Shown: one piece after another, positions 50,073 through 59,577 of the stretch | Position numbering within the stretch: the stretch's first letter is position 1 | Layout of the letters: each line of letters opens with the position of its first letter | DNA from: Streptomyces sp. NRRL F-5122 | GTDB lineage: Bacteria; Actinomycetota; Actinomycetes; Streptomycetales; Streptomycetaceae | Assembly (NCBI RefSeq): GCF_001507435.1 | Contig: NZ_LMWH01000278.1 | Coordinates: 124,001 to 188,000 of the forward strand | Direction of reading: 5' to 3' | Length of the DNA: 64,000 nucleotides | Made by a program: the position numbers and the translations under genes | Notes under the pieces: model-generated | What the model saw: only the letters and a program-made list of their open reading frames with translations | The model's database searches: none | Told to the model about the DNA's origin: nothing

Positions 50073-51206
50073 ATGGCCAAGGATGCGCTCGTCAACGACT
50101 CCCTGGCGGCGAAGTTCGCCACGGAGAAGGAATCCCCCTACACCCGCTGGGTCGCCGCCGAGGGACTCGACATCATCGCGGCCCACTACATCCCAGATCT
50201 GCGTACCGTCGAGCTGAAGCCGTGGGAACGACGCGGTGGCCGGGGCGTCTTCATCAATCACGAGGCCACCCGCACCTCCAACGACTGCTACGTGTGCGAG
50301 ATCCCGGCCGGCGGTGCACTCGCCCCCCAGCGGCAGCTGTTCGAGGAGATGATCCTGGTCCTCGACGGCCAGGGGTCGACGAAGGTCTGGAACGACTCCG
50401 GCGCCGAGGTCACCTTCGAGTGGCAGGCCGGATCGATCTTCGCCATTCCGCTCAACGCCCATCACCAGCACTTCAACGGCTCCGGCCGCAAGGCGGCGCG
50501 CTTCGTCTCCTCGACGAACCTGCCTCCCGTCATCAACCTCTACGGCGACCCGGACTTCGTCTTCAACACCCCGAGGGACTTCCCGGACCGCTTCGACGGC
50601 GAGCCCGACTACTTCTCCCCCAGGGGCGAGCAGAAGGGCCTGCTGCTCGACACGAACTTCGTCGCGGACGCGGTCAACCTTCCGCTGGTCGAGGCGAAGG
50701 AGCGGGGCGCGGGTGGTGGGCACATCCGCTTCGCGATGGCCAAGGGGTCGATGAACAGCCACATCTCCCAGTTCCCGACCGCGACGTACAAGAAGGGGCA
50801 CCGGCATGGACCGGGCGCCCACGTCATCATCCTCTCCGGCGAGGGCTACAGCCTCATGTGGCCGGAGGGCGAGGAGCCCCGCCGCTACGAGTGGGGACCG
50901 GGCGCGTTGATCGTCCCGCCGAACATGTGGTTCCACCAGCACTTCAACACCGGTTCGGAGCCGAGCCGTTATCTGGCCTTCAAGCACGAGGTCGTGTCCG
51001 TACGCAACGCGCAGGGCGTGCCGAAGGCCTGGATCAGCCGGCGCATCGGCGGCGACCAGATCGACTACGCCGACGAGTCGTCCTATGTGCGTGAGACGTT
51101 CCGTGAGGCCCTGGCCAAGCACGGGATGGAGCCCAGGATGGATGCCGTGTACGAAGCGGAGCTCTCCACGCTCCCGCCGAGCCCGGAGCAGTCGGCCACC
51201 GTCTGA
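50073..51206 (+). CDS. Bicupin protein 1 (metal site only in C-terminal cupin)
   Basis: A 377-residue double-cupin protein. In the N-terminal cupin the first motif is degenerate (APQRQLFEEM in place of HxH), although motif 2 keeps a His (IPLNAHHQHFN). The C-terminal cupin has GHRHGPGAH and MWFHQHFN, so His,His,His(,His) could bind iron, with His in place of the usual Glu. The fold is shared by gentisate 1,2-dioxygenase and other ring-cleaving cupins. Its promoter carries site d. It is followed 25 bases later by the EutA-like gene, suggesting a functional pair. Confidence 0.85.
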   Translation: MAKDALVNDSLAAKFATEKESPYTRWVAAEGLDIIAAHYIPDLRTVELKPWERRGGRGVFINHEATRTSNDCYVCEIPAGGALAPQRQLFEEMILVLDGQGSTKVWNDSGAEVTFEWQAGSIFAIPLNAHHQHFNGSGRKAARFVSSTNLPPVINLYGDPDFVFNTPRDFPDRFDGEPDYFSPRGEQKGLLLDTNFVADAVNLPLVEAKERGAGGGHIRFAMAKGSMNSHISQFPTATYKKGHRHGPGAHVIILSGEGYSLMWPEGEEPRRYEWGPGALIVPPNMWFHQHFNTGSEPSRYLAFKHEVVSVRNAQGVPKAWISRRIGGDQIDYADESSYVRETFREALAKHGMEPRMDAVYEAELSTLPPSPEQSATV

Positions 51207-51231
51207 CACAGGAAGTTGAGGAGCGGGAACC

Positions 51232-52827
51232 GTGCGGCACGCCGAAGACCACAACCATGACGACGGGGTGCGCACGGTTCATTCGGCGTACCTCCCCGAC
51301 CACGACCATGTGCACGACGACGACGTGGCCGGGGCGCTCGAGGACAACCCGATCTGGCAGCAGGACAACGTCACCCTGCACAGCGTGGGCATCGACATCG
51401 GGTCCTCCGGCACCCAGGTCGTCTTCTCCCGCCTGCATCTACGGCGCATCGGCGAGGATCTGACGAGCCGGTACCTCGTGGTGCGGCGGGACACCCTGCA
51501 CCGCTCCCCGGTGGAACTCACGCCCTACGCGAGCGACGAGTACATCGACGCCGAGGCCCTCGGCGCGATCATCGACGTGGCGTACAAGGAGGCGGCCGTC
51601 GATCCGGCCGACGTCGACACCGGTGTCGTGATCCTCACCGGCGAGGCGTTGCGCCGGCGCAATGCGGAGGCGATCGCCGCCGTCCTCGCCGAGCGCGGGG
51701 GCGAGCTGGTCAACGCGAGCGCGGGCCACCACATGGAGGCCATGCTGGCCGCCTACGGATCGGGAGCCGCGAAGGCGTCGTACGACACCGGGCGGCGCAT
51801 CCTCAACGTCGACATCGGAGGCGGGACCACCAAGCTCGCCATGCTGGACCGGGGGCGGGTCGTCGCCACCGCCGCCGTGCACATCGGTGGCAGACTCCAG
51901 GTGGTCAACGCCGAGGGACGTATCATCCGGCTCGATCCGGCCGGCCGTGTGCACGCCGAGCGGGCCGGGTTCGCGGGCTGGACGTACGGTGGCACCGTCC
52001 GGGGCGAGGAACTGGACCGCGTGGCCGAGGCGATGGCGGACACGCTGGTCGAGGCCCTCACCGCGGCGGCGCCCGGCGCACACGTCCGGGACCTGTTCCT
52101 CACCGAGCCGCTGCCCGAACTCGCCCCGGTCGACGGGGTGATGTTCTCGGGCGGGGTCGCCGAGTACGTCTACGACAGGGAGCGTACGGACTTCGGAGAC
52201 CTCGGTCGCCGGCTGGGACGCGCGCTGCGCCGGCGGCTGGACGACGGTGCACTGCCGTATCCCTTGCTTCCGCCGGGCGAGTGCATCCGCGCGACGGCGG
52301 TGGGCGCATCGGAGTACAGCGTCCAGCTCAGCGGCAACACCGGGTTCATCTCGGACCCGGACGCATTGCTGCCGCGCCGCAACCTGCAGGTGCTCAGACC
52401 GGCGTACGAGCTCGGCGAGAGGGTCGACAGCGGCGCGGTCGAGTCGGCGGTCCGCCGGCATCTGGTCGCCCTGGACGTCGCGCAGACGGGTGCGGACATC
52501 GCCCTCGCCCTGACGTGGAGCGGGCCGCCGAGCTACGACCGGCTGCTGCCCTTCGCACGCGGCATCCGGGACGCGCTCGCCGAACGGCTCGCCCAGGGAA
52601 AGCCGTTGTACGTCGTGCTCGACGGCGATGTGGCACTCACGCTCGGCCGGCTGTTGCGGGACGAGCTGGACGTCACCGCCGATCTGCTCGTCATCGACGG
52701 ACTGAGCCTGCGGGACTTCGACTACGTCGACATCGGACGGGTGCGCTTCCCGTCCCGCACGGTGCCGGTCACGATCAAGTCGCTCGTCTTCGGACCGGAT
52801 CCCGGCCGAACTCCCGACTCCCCATGA
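51232..52827 (+). CDS. EutA-like ATPase (ethanolamine ammonia-lyase reactivase family)
   Basis: A 531-residue ASKHA-fold ATPase. SVGIDIGSSGTQVVFSRL is phosphate loop 1, LNVDIGGGTTKLAML is phosphate loop 2, and GVMFSGGVAEYVY is the adenosine motif. GVVILTGEALRRRNAEAIA and ASAGHHMEAMLA match EutA. A His/Asp-rich N-terminal extension (about 40 residues, DHDHVHDDD) is extra and may bind metal. EutA normally exchanges damaged cobalamin on EutBC, but EutBC is absent. It is paired with bicupin 1, so it may repair or load a metal cofactor there (inference). GTG start with GAGGAGCGGG. Confidence 0.9.
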   Translation: MRHAEDHNHDDGVRTVHSAYLPDHDHVHDDDVAGALEDNPIWQQDNVTLHSVGIDIGSSGTQVVFSRLHLRRIGEDLTSRYLVVRRDTLHRSPVELTPYASDEYIDAEALGAIIDVAYKEAAVDPADVDTGVVILTGEALRRRNAEAIAAVLAERGGELVNASAGHHMEAMLAAYGSGAAKASYDTGRRILNVDIGGGTTKLAMLDRGRVVATAAVHIGGRLQVVNAEGRIIRLDPAGRVHAERAGFAGWTYGGTVRGEELDRVAEAMADTLVEALTAAAPGAHVRDLFLTEPLPELAPVDGVMFSGGVAEYVYDRERTDFGDLGRRLGRALRRRLDDGALPYPLLPPGECIRATAVGASEYSVQLSGNTGFISDPDALLPRRNLQVLRPAYELGERVDSGAVESAVRRHLVALDVAQTGADIALALTWSGPPSYDRLLPFARGIRDALAERLAQGKPLYVVLDGDVALTLGRLLRDELDVTADLLVIDGLSLRDFDYVDIGRVRFPSRTVPVTIKSLVFGPDPGRTPDSP

Positions 52828-52892
52828 CCCGAAGCCCAGGGGTGTGAACTCCTCGTCCCCGGGCCGTAACAATAGAGTAAAGCTCTTGTCCG

Positions 52893-52905
52893 ATGGTTAG
52901 ACCAT
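52893..52905. promoter_or_regulatory. GntR-like operator ATGGTTAGACCAT (site e)
   Basis: Perfect 5-base arms around TAG. It is the exact reverse complement of site f. Located 177 bases before the first ABC binding-protein gene, in an AT-richer patch. Confidence 0.75.
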
Positions 52906-53081
52906 AAGACCGACCCTGCTGTTTTATGCAGGAACCCGGCACTCGGACGGACGCGAACCGCAGCCGCAAGCCGCTCCGCCGACGACTCACCACCCGCCGT
53001 CGGCGCGACCGCACCGCTCCCCCACACTCTGTGCCCTTCCCGTCCGCCCTCGAGCCATCCGCTTCGTCCAAGGAGTGTGCG

Positions 53082-54185
53082 ATGCGTCAAGGTGCTCTCC
53101 CCGTCGGCCTCCTGGTCGGCGGCCTCATCCTCACCGGCTGCGGCGCTTCGCCGACGACGGGAACCGCCGGCTCCGCCCCCGACAAGAACCCCTACGCCGC
53201 GTACGAGTCCCTCACCGGCAAGGAGCGCACGGACAAGCTTCTCGCCGACGCCAAGAGCGAGGGCGGCGTACTGGACCTGTACACCTCCAACACCGACATC
53301 CAGGACCTCGTCGACGGGTTCCAGAAGGCCTACCCGGGAATAAAGGTCCACGCGTTCCGGGCCAACTCCGAGACGGTTCTGCAGCGCGCGCTGCAGGAGA
53401 ACCAGGCGAACAAGCCGCAGAACGACGTCATGGACACCAATGACCTCGAACTGCGGGCCCTCGACGGCCAGCACCTGCTCCACGCCTACAAGGGGCCCGC
53501 CGAAGCGGGTCTGAAGGACACCGCGAAGAACCTCGGAGGATGGACGGCCGAACGGTTCAACGCCTTCGTCGTCGGCTGGAACACCGACAAGGTCAAGGCG
53601 GGCCAGGAACCGAAGGACTTCGCCGACTTCGCCGACCCGAAGTGGAAGGGCAAGCTCTCCGTCGAGGTCGGCGACTGGGACTGGTACGCGTCGATGCACA
53701 CGTATCTGACCGAGGAGAAGGGCATGAGCCCCTCCGCCGTGGACGCCCTGTTCAAGAAGATCGCCGCGAACATCAAGGTCGTCAAGGGCCACACTGTGCA
53801 GGGTGAATTGCTCAGCGCCGGCCAGTTCGCCGTGGCCCTCTCGGTCTACAGTCACACCGTCGACAAGGCGGCCAAAAAGGGCGCGCCCGTGGCCTGGCGG
53901 CCCGCCGTCGAACCGGTGATCCTCCGCCCGAACGGCATCGCGCTGATGGCCCGTCCACGTCACCCGGCCGCGGCCCTGCTGTGGACCGACTGGGTGCTCA
54001 CCGAGGGCCAGAAGATCATCGCCGAGTCGCTGCGGATCCCGGCGGCCAAGAGCGTGCCCGGCTTCAAGGACCCGATCCCCGCCGGCACCACCACCTACAG
54101 CCTCTCGAAGACGGCCGAGACCGACACCAAGAAATGGAACACCGCCTACGACGCGCTGCTGCGCGGCGTCCCCACGGCGGGCTGA
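53082..54185 (+). CDS. ABC transporter substrate-binding lipoprotein 1 (Fbp/AfuA-like)
   Basis: A 367-residue type II binding protein. ATG 53082 follows AAGGAG. The signal peptide ends at the lipobox LTGCG. Mature domain: LDLYTSNTDIQDLVDGFQKAYPGIKVHAFRANSETVLQRAL, AFVVGWNTDKVKAGQEPKDF, and RPNGIALMARPRHPAAALLWTDWVL. The family includes ferric-iron but also organic-anion and polyamine binders. The tyrosine pair of iron binders is not evident, so an organic solute is favoured. First gene of the importer operon under site e; a second binding protein follows. Confidence 0.9.
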   Translation: MRQGALPVGLLVGGLILTGCGASPTTGTAGSAPDKNPYAAYESLTGKERTDKLLADAKSEGGVLDLYTSNTDIQDLVDGFQKAYPGIKVHAFRANSETVLQRALQENQANKPQNDVMDTNDLELRALDGQHLLHAYKGPAEAGLKDTAKNLGGWTAERFNAFVVGWNTDKVKAGQEPKDFADFADPKWKGKLSVEVGDWDWYASMHTYLTEEKGMSPSAVDALFKKIAANIKVVKGHTVQGELLSAGQFAVALSVYSHTVDKAAKKGAPVAWRPAVEPVILRPNGIALMARPRHPAAALLWTDWVLTEGQKIIAESLRIPAAKSVPGFKDPIPAGTTTYSLSKTAETDTKKWNTAYDALLRGVPTAG

Positions 54186-54225
54186 CCGCACTCCCCCTTC
54201 ACGCCCTTCTCCAGGAGAGCACCGC

Positions 54226-55335
54226 ATGAGGACCCGTAACACCACCCTCGCCCTGGCCGGACTACTGGTCGCGGCCGCCACCACCGGATGCGGCGGCGCC
54301 GTCACCACGGCGTCCAACGCCAAGGCGGACGGCACCTACGCGCAGATCGCCGCCCTCCCCAAGGACCAACAGGTCGCCAAAGCCAAGGAGCTCGCCCAGA
54401 AGGAGGGCAGAACTCTCTCCCTCTACACCTCGATGACCGCGGACATCGCGACCCCGATCGCGCAGGCCTTCGAGAAGCAGTACGGCATCCACGTCAGCGT
54501 CTTCCGCGGCAACTCCGAGACGGTCCTGCAGCGGGCGCTGCAGGAGGCGCAGGCCGGCAAGGCCGGCGCGGACACGGTGGAGACCAACTTCCTGGAGATG
54601 ACGGCCCTGTCCGACAACAACCTCCTGGCGGACTTCAACGGCTCCTCGCTCGACAAGGTCGAGCCGGCCGGCAAGTTCGCGCACTGGACGGCGAGTCGGC
54701 TGAACGTCTTCCAGCCCGCGTGGAACACCGATCTGATCAAGCCCGCCGACGAGCCGCACAGCTGGGAGGACCTCGCCCTGCCCAAGTACAAGGGCAAGCT
54801 GACGCTCGAGGTCAGCGACAGCGACTGGTTCGAGAACGTCACCAAGTACTGGCTGGACCAAGGCAAGTCGCAGGCCGAGGTGGACAAGCTCTGGAAGGCC
54901 ATCGTCGCCAACTCCAAGGTGTCCAAGGGTCACACGACGATGATGCAGTTCCTCTCCGCCGGCCAGTCGCCGATGGAGGCGATGAACTACACCTACATCA
55001 CGGACCGCGCGGCCGAGAAGGGCGCCCCCGTCACCCACCTGCCGCAGGGCGGGGTGTCGAAGATACCCGCCTTCGCCCGGCCCAATGGCGTCGGCATGAT
55101 CAAGAACGCGCAGCATCCGGCCGGCGCCTGGCTCTTCTACAACTGGCTGCTGACCGACGGGCAGAAGGAACTCGTCAAGCTCGGGCTCACGCCGTCGACG
55201 AAGGTCCCCGGGGACAAGAGCCTCACCGGCCTCACCCTCGTCCCCTTCGACGTCAAGGGCCTCAGCAAGGACGACGGCTCCTGGGACAAGAAGTACGACG
55301 CGCTGCTGCGCGGCGCCGCCACGACGGGGAGCTGA
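54226..55335 (+). CDS. ABC transporter substrate-binding lipoprotein 2
   Basis: A 369-residue paralogue of the previous protein. MRTRNTTLALAGLLVAAATTGCG is signal peptide plus lipobox, followed by SLYTSMTADIATPIAQAFEKQYGIHVSVFRGNSETVLQRAL, VFQPAWNTDLIKPADEPHSWEDLALPKYKGK and FARPNGVGMIKNAQHPAGAWLFYNWLL. Both share the NSETVLQRAL block, so they arose by duplication. Having two binding proteins for one permease suggests two related ligands, for example different isomers. AGGAGA ribosome site; the permease starts 6 bases after its stop. Confidence 0.9.
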   Translation: MRTRNTTLALAGLLVAAATTGCGGAVTTASNAKADGTYAQIAALPKDQQVAKAKELAQKEGRTLSLYTSMTADIATPIAQAFEKQYGIHVSVFRGNSETVLQRALQEAQAGKAGADTVETNFLEMTALSDNNLLADFNGSSLDKVEPAGKFAHWTASRLNVFQPAWNTDLIKPADEPHSWEDLALPKYKGKLTLEVSDSDWFENVTKYWLDQGKSQAEVDKLWKAIVANSKVSKGHTTMMQFLSAGQSPMEAMNYTYITDRAAEKGAPVTHLPQGGVSKIPAFARPNGVGMIKNAQHPAGAWLFYNWLLTDGQKELVKLGLTPSTKVPGDKSLTGLTLVPFDVKGLSKDDGSWDKKYDALLRGAATTGS

Positions 55336-55341
55336 CCACCG

Positions 55342-57147
55342 ATGACCCTCGCACCCACGTCCACCACCGCTCGGGACGACGACCCCGAAGCCCGTCCCGG
55401 ACGCACACCACAGCCCGCGGAGGACCGCAGGGCGCACCGGCTGCTGCGCCTGCTGCGGCGCCCGCTGTCCCTGCAGGGCCTGCTGGTCGGCGGCGCCGTC
55501 GTCGTGGTCGGATACCTGGCGATCGTGCCCCTGGGCTACCTGATCCACGACACCTTCCTCAGCGCCGACGGCAGCGGCCTCTCCTTCAACGCGTTCGCAC
55601 GTGCCTACGGCGGCAACTCGCAGTCCGGCGAGATGATGCTGAACTCGCTGTGGTTCGCCCTCGGTTCGGCCGCACTCGCGCTCGTCCTCGGCACGGCCCT
55701 GGCGTATGTGCAGGTAAGGACGGACACCCCGTTCAAGGGACTGTTCTTCGCGGCCTCGCTCGTGCCGCTCATCGTGCCGGGCATCCTGTACGCCACCTCG
55801 TGGATCTTCCTCGGGGATCCCTCGAGCGGGCTCCTCAACTCACTCGTCTTCAAGCCCCTGTTCGGCTCCTCCCCGATCAACATCTACAGCGTCTGGGGCA
55901 TGATCTGGGTACAGGGGCTGCACCTCGCCCCGGTGGCGTTCCTGCTGATGGTGGCCGCCTTCCGGGCGATGGATCCCTCGCTGGAGGAATCCGCCGCCAT
56001 GTCGGGGGCCAACCGCCTCACGGTCCTGCGCCGGGTCACGGTTCCGCTGCTGCGGCCCGCCATGATCTCCGCGGCACTGCTGATGTTCGTGCAGTCCCTG
56101 GAGAGCTTCGAGGTGCCCGGACTGCTCGGACTGCAGAACGGCATCTATGTGTTCACGAGCCGGATCTACTTCGTCCTGCGCGCCTACCCCATCGACTACG
56201 GAGCCGCCGGCGCCTACGCCATCGGACTGCTGGTCATCGCGGCGGTCGGCGTGCTGGTCTCCAGCTGGCTCCAGCGCTCCTCGCGCAACTTCCAGACGGT
56301 GACGGGCAAGGCGTTCCGGCCTCGCCCGGTCGAGCTGGGCAGGGCGCGACCGTTCGTGGGCGCCGGAGTGATCCTCTACTTCCTGCTCACGGTGGTCCTG
56401 CCGGTCGCCGTCCTCGTGTACGCCTCGTTGCTGAAGTACTACGCCGCACCGACCCGCAAGACCCTCAGCCAGATGAGCCTGGCCAACTACCGTGCCGTCT
56501 TCGACATGCCGCTGGCCTTCACGGCGCTGAAGAACTCGCTCATCGTGGGCGTGGGTGCCGCGACAGCGGTGATGCTCCTGACCGCGATCGTCTCCTGGGT
56601 GGTCCTGCGCACCAGGGCCCCGGGCCGACGGCTGCTCGACCTGCTGGCCTTCACCCCCATCGTGATCCCCGGTCTCGTTCTCGGTCTGGCGCTGTCGTTC
56701 GTCTATCTGCGCATGTCGCTGCCGATCTACGGCACGCTCCTCATCCTTCTGGTGTCGTACTGCACGCGGTACCTGCCGTACGGCATGCGGTACTCCTCGT
56801 CCGCGATGGCGCAGATGTCACCCGAGCTCGAGGAGTCGGCGGCGGTCTCCGGCGCCTCGTGGTTCCAGACCTTCCGCCGTGTGCTGCTGCCGCTGATGAG
56901 CGGCGGCATCCTGGCCGGCTGGGTCTACATCCTCGTCGTGTCCTTCCGCGAGCTGTCCAGCACGATCCTCCTGTACAGCCCCGGCAAAGAGGTGTTGTCG
57001 GTGCTGATCTGGGAGCAGTTCGAGAACGGCCAGTTCACCACCCTGGCCGCCCTGGGCGTCTGCATGGTCGTCCTGCTCGTCGTCCTCGTCTCCATTGCCT
57101 ACCGCCTGGGTGCCCGTTTCGGGCTGCAGAGCGACTCCGCGAACTGA
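55342..57147 (+). CDS. ABC transporter permease, two-domain (FbpB/PotBC-like)
   Basis: A 601-residue permease in which two six-helix halves are fused. Each half carries an EAA-type loop: DPSLEESAAMSGANRLTVLRRV in the first and SPELEESAAVSGASWFQTFRRV in the second. Helices such as LLVGGAVVVVGYLAIVPLGY begin the first half. Such fused permeases are typical of Fe(III)/organic-anion importers. The stop is followed after 18 bases by the ATPase gene, so the four genes form one complete importer. Confidence 0.93.
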   Translation: MTLAPTSTTARDDDPEARPGRTPQPAEDRRAHRLLRLLRRPLSLQGLLVGGAVVVVGYLAIVPLGYLIHDTFLSADGSGLSFNAFARAYGGNSQSGEMMLNSLWFALGSAALALVLGTALAYVQVRTDTPFKGLFFAASLVPLIVPGILYATSWIFLGDPSSGLLNSLVFKPLFGSSPINIYSVWGMIWVQGLHLAPVAFLLMVAAFRAMDPSLEESAAMSGANRLTVLRRVTVPLLRPAMISAALLMFVQSLESFEVPGLLGLQNGIYVFTSRIYFVLRAYPIDYGAAGAYAIGLLVIAAVGVLVSSWLQRSSRNFQTVTGKAFRPRPVELGRARPFVGAGVILYFLLTVVLPVAVLVYASLLKYYAAPTRKTLSQMSLANYRAVFDMPLAFTALKNSLIVGVGAATAVMLLTAIVSWVVLRTRAPGRRLLDLLAFTPIVIPGLVLGLALSFVYLRMSLPIYGTLLILLVSYCTRYLPYGMRYSSSAMAQMSPELEESAAVSGASWFQTFRRVLLPLMSGGILAGWVYILVVSFRELSSTILLYSPGKEVLSVLIWEQFENGQFTTLAALGVCMVVLLVVLVSIAYRLGARFGLQSDSAN

Positions 57148-57165
57148 TCGAAGGGACCTTCAGCG

Positions 57166-58302
57166 ATGTTGACGGTCGAATCCCTCAAGAAGAGTTACGA
57201 CGACACCTCCGGGCGCGCTTCCGGGCGGCGATCCGACGCGGGCACGCGTGTGTTCGCCGTCGGCGGGGTCGACTTCGAGGTGCACGACGGCGAGCTGTTC
57301 ACGCTCCTCGGCCCCTCCGGCTGCGGAAAGACCACCACCCTGCGCTCCGTCGCCGGACTGGAACGCCCGACGGAGGGCCGGGTGACACTGGGCGGGCGCG
57401 TGCTGTTCGACTCCAAGCACGGTGTCAACATGCGCGCCAACCAGCGCGGACTCGGCATGGTCTTCCAGTCGTACGCCATCTGGCCGCACATGTCGGTCTT
57501 CAAGAACGTGTCGTTCCCGCTGGAGGTGATGCCCCGCGCCAAGCGCCCCGGCCGCAAGGAGATCGAGGACCGCGTCGGCCAGGTCCTCGAGGTCACCGAA
57601 CTCGGAGCCTACGCGGCCCGGGCCGCCACCAAGCTCTCCGGCGGCCAGCAGCAGCGCCTGGCTCTGGCCCGCGCCCTGGTGACCCGGCCGGAGCTGATGC
57701 TCCTGGACGAACCACTGTCCAATCTGGACGCCAAGCTGCGCGAGACCATGCGTTTCGAACTCAAGCGCCTTCAGCGGGAGCTGAATCTCACCGCGATCTA
57801 CGTCACCCACGACCAGTCCGAGGCGCTGGTGATGTCGAACCGCATCGCGGTGATGAACCAGGGCCGTATCGAGCAGATCGGCAAGCCCCGCGAGATCTAC
57901 ACCAAGCCGGCCACGAGGTTCGTCGCCGAGTTCATCGGCACCTCCAACTTCATCGAGGCGAAGGTCGTCTCGGTGTCGGGCGGTGAGGTCCAGGTGGACG
58001 CGGCACAGGGCCGCCTCGTGGCACATGGGGTGGAGACGGCGCCCGCGGTCGGTGACACGGTGCTCATCTCGATCCGCCCCGAGTGCGTCGACCTGTCCCG
58101 CGAGCGGCGGGGCGATGTGCCCAACGAGTGGTCGGGCACGGTCCTCACCCGCGCCTTCATGGGCGACGTCGTGGACCACATCGTGGGTGTGGGCGATCTG
58201 GAGGTCCGCAACCGTTCCAATCCCAATCTGTCGATCCCGCCGGGAACCGAAGTGCACTTCTCGGTCGCCCCGGACAAGGTGACCCTCGTCCCGGTCGACT
58301 GA
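57166..58302 (+). CDS. ABC transporter ATP-binding protein (PotA/FbpC-like)
   Basis: A 378-residue ATPase. Walker A is [11 protein letters not shown], the signature is [16 protein letters not shown], Walker B is [12 protein letters not shown], and the H-loop is [11 protein letters not shown]. Residues about 260-378 form the TOBE/OB domain of the MalK/PotA type. An arginine/serine-rich insertion ([13 protein letters not shown]) lies near the N-terminus between the first strands. It energises the permease encoded just upstream. The MFS gene starts 3 bases behind its stop. Confidence 0.95.
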   Translation: MLTVESLKKSYDDTSGRASGRRSDAGTRVFAVGGVDFEVHDGELFTLLGPSGCGKTTTLRSVAGLERPTEGRVTLGGRVLFDSKHGVNMRANQRGLGMVFQSYAIWPHMSVFKNVSFPLEVMPRAKRPGRKEIEDRVGQVLEVTELGAYAARAATKLSGGQQQRLALARALVTRPELMLLDEPLSNLDAKLRETMRFELKRLQRELNLTAIYVTHDQSEALVMSNRIAVMNQGRIEQIGKPREIYTKPATRFVAEFIGTSNFIEAKVVSVSGGEVQVDAAQGRLVAHGVETAPAVGDTVLISIRPECVDLSRERRGDVPNEWSGTVLTRAFMGDVVDHIVGVGDLEVRNRSNPNLSIPPGTEVHFSVAPDKVTLVPVD

Positions 58303-58305
58303 CCG

Positions 58306-59535
58306 ATGGCGATACCCGAGGTACTGCGCAACAGGGACTTCGACCTCTACTGGGGCGGCGTCGTCTTCTCCCAGATCGGGACCAGGGGCGCCGTCGCCGC
58401 CAACCTCTACCAGGTCTACCAGCTCACCGGCTCGACCGCGCAGGTGGGACTCGTCGGTCTGGCCCAAGCGGTGGCCCTGCTGGTGCTGTCACCGGTCGGC
58501 GGGATCTACGCCGACCGGCTGGACCGCCGGCGCCTGGTCCAGGTCACCCAGGGCGTCGCACTGCTGGTGTCGGCGGCCCTCGCCGCGATCACCCTGGCGG
58601 GCGCCGCCACGGTGTGGTCGGTCGTGGTCTCCTCGCTGCTGGCAACGGCGGCCGCGACGTTCGACCAGCCTGCGCGGCAGGCGCTGATCCCGGCGATGGT
58701 GCCGCGCGAACGGCTCGTCGAGGCGTTCGCACTGCTCAACCCGTCGCGCGAACTGGCCATTTTGGTGGGCCCCGCGTTCGCGGGTGTGTTGATCGCCGTC
58801 GGCGGCCCGGGGGCGGTGTACGTCTTCGACGCCGTCACCTACGCCGCGCTCGTCGTCGTCCTCGCCCTGTTGCGGGTGCCTCCCCTGGCGGGCGGCGGCG
58901 AGCGGCGGTCCCTGCTGGGAAGCCTGCGCGAGGGCGTTCGCTACGTGGCGGAACGGCCCGTCGTCTGGCAGTTGATGGGCCTGGACATGACCGCCACGGT
59001 CTTCGGCGCCTACCGGGTGCTGCTGCCCGCCTTCGCCGCAGACGTCCTGCATGTGGGCGCCACCGGCTACGGACTGCTGTCCGCGGCCCCCTCGGCAGGC
59101 GCGCTTATCGGCTCGGTATGGGTGTTCCGGCTGGTGCGCACGGCGCGCGCCGGCCGGATCGTGCTCTGGGGCACGGCGGCCTACGGCCTGGCCGTGGTGG
59201 GCCTGGCCCAGTCGCGCACGTTCCCGGTGGCGATCGCCATGGCCCTCGCCCTGGGGGCGGCGGACGCCGTCGCGACCACCGTCCGCCACGCCGCGGTCCA
59301 GGTGGAGACGCCGGACGAGCTGCGCGGCCGGGTCTCCGCCATCTACCAGATGTGTTCACGCGGCGGTCCGGCGATCGGCGACTCGGTGATGGGCCTGGCC
59401 GCCGGCGCGCTCGGCCCGGTTCTGGCACTGACCCTCGGCGGTCTGGTCCCTGCCGCCGTGTCGGGCGCAAGCGCGGCCCGCAGCCGCACGGTACGCGAGT
59501 ACAGCGTGCCCACGGCCCAGCCGGCCACCTCCTGA
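58306..59535 (+). CDS. MFS transporter (EntS-like exporter group)
   Basis: A 409-residue, about 12-helix major facilitator. It begins VLRNRDFDLYWGGVVFSQIGTRGA, and the motif-A loop is GGIYADRLDRRRLV. Second-half features are LDMTATVFGAYRVLLPAF and VETPDELRGRVSAIYQMCSRGG, typical of the MFS_3/enterobactin-exporter-like group. In this operon it may export a toxic or overflow intermediate or provide a second uptake route. Tight spacing to the ATPase shows co-transcription. Confidence 0.9.
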   Translation: MAIPEVLRNRDFDLYWGGVVFSQIGTRGAVAANLYQVYQLTGSTAQVGLVGLAQAVALLVLSPVGGIYADRLDRRRLVQVTQGVALLVSAALAAITLAGAATVWSVVVSSLLATAAATFDQPARQALIPAMVPRERLVEAFALLNPSRELAILVGPAFAGVLIAVGGPGAVYVFDAVTYAALVVVLALLRVPPLAGGGERRSLLGSLREGVRYVAERPVVWQLMGLDMTATVFGAYRVLLPAFAADVLHVGATGYGLLSAAPSAGALIGSVWVFRLVRTARAGRIVLWGTAAYGLAVVGLAQSRTFPVAIAMALALGAADAVATTVRHAAVQVETPDELRGRVSAIYQMCSRGGPAIGDSVMGLAAGALGPVLALTLGGLVPAAVSGASAARSRTVREYSVPTAQPATS

Positions 59536-59577
59536 TCCTCCGACTCCGTGTGCATTTCGTTCTGTTGGGAGACACGC

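Noticed and set aside
51232..52827. Ethanolamine-utilisation operon or microcompartment
   Set aside because: Only the EutA-like protein is present; no EutB/C, shell proteins or EutD/E/G.
51439..55548. Long minus-strand frames opposite the EutA-like and binding-protein genes
   Set aside because: Antisense shadows of well-supported genes; His/Arg/Gly-rich without domains.
54288..57986. 1232-codon open frame on the plus strand
   Set aside because: It is a shifted frame over the binding protein, permease and ATPase genes, whose own frames carry all family motifs.
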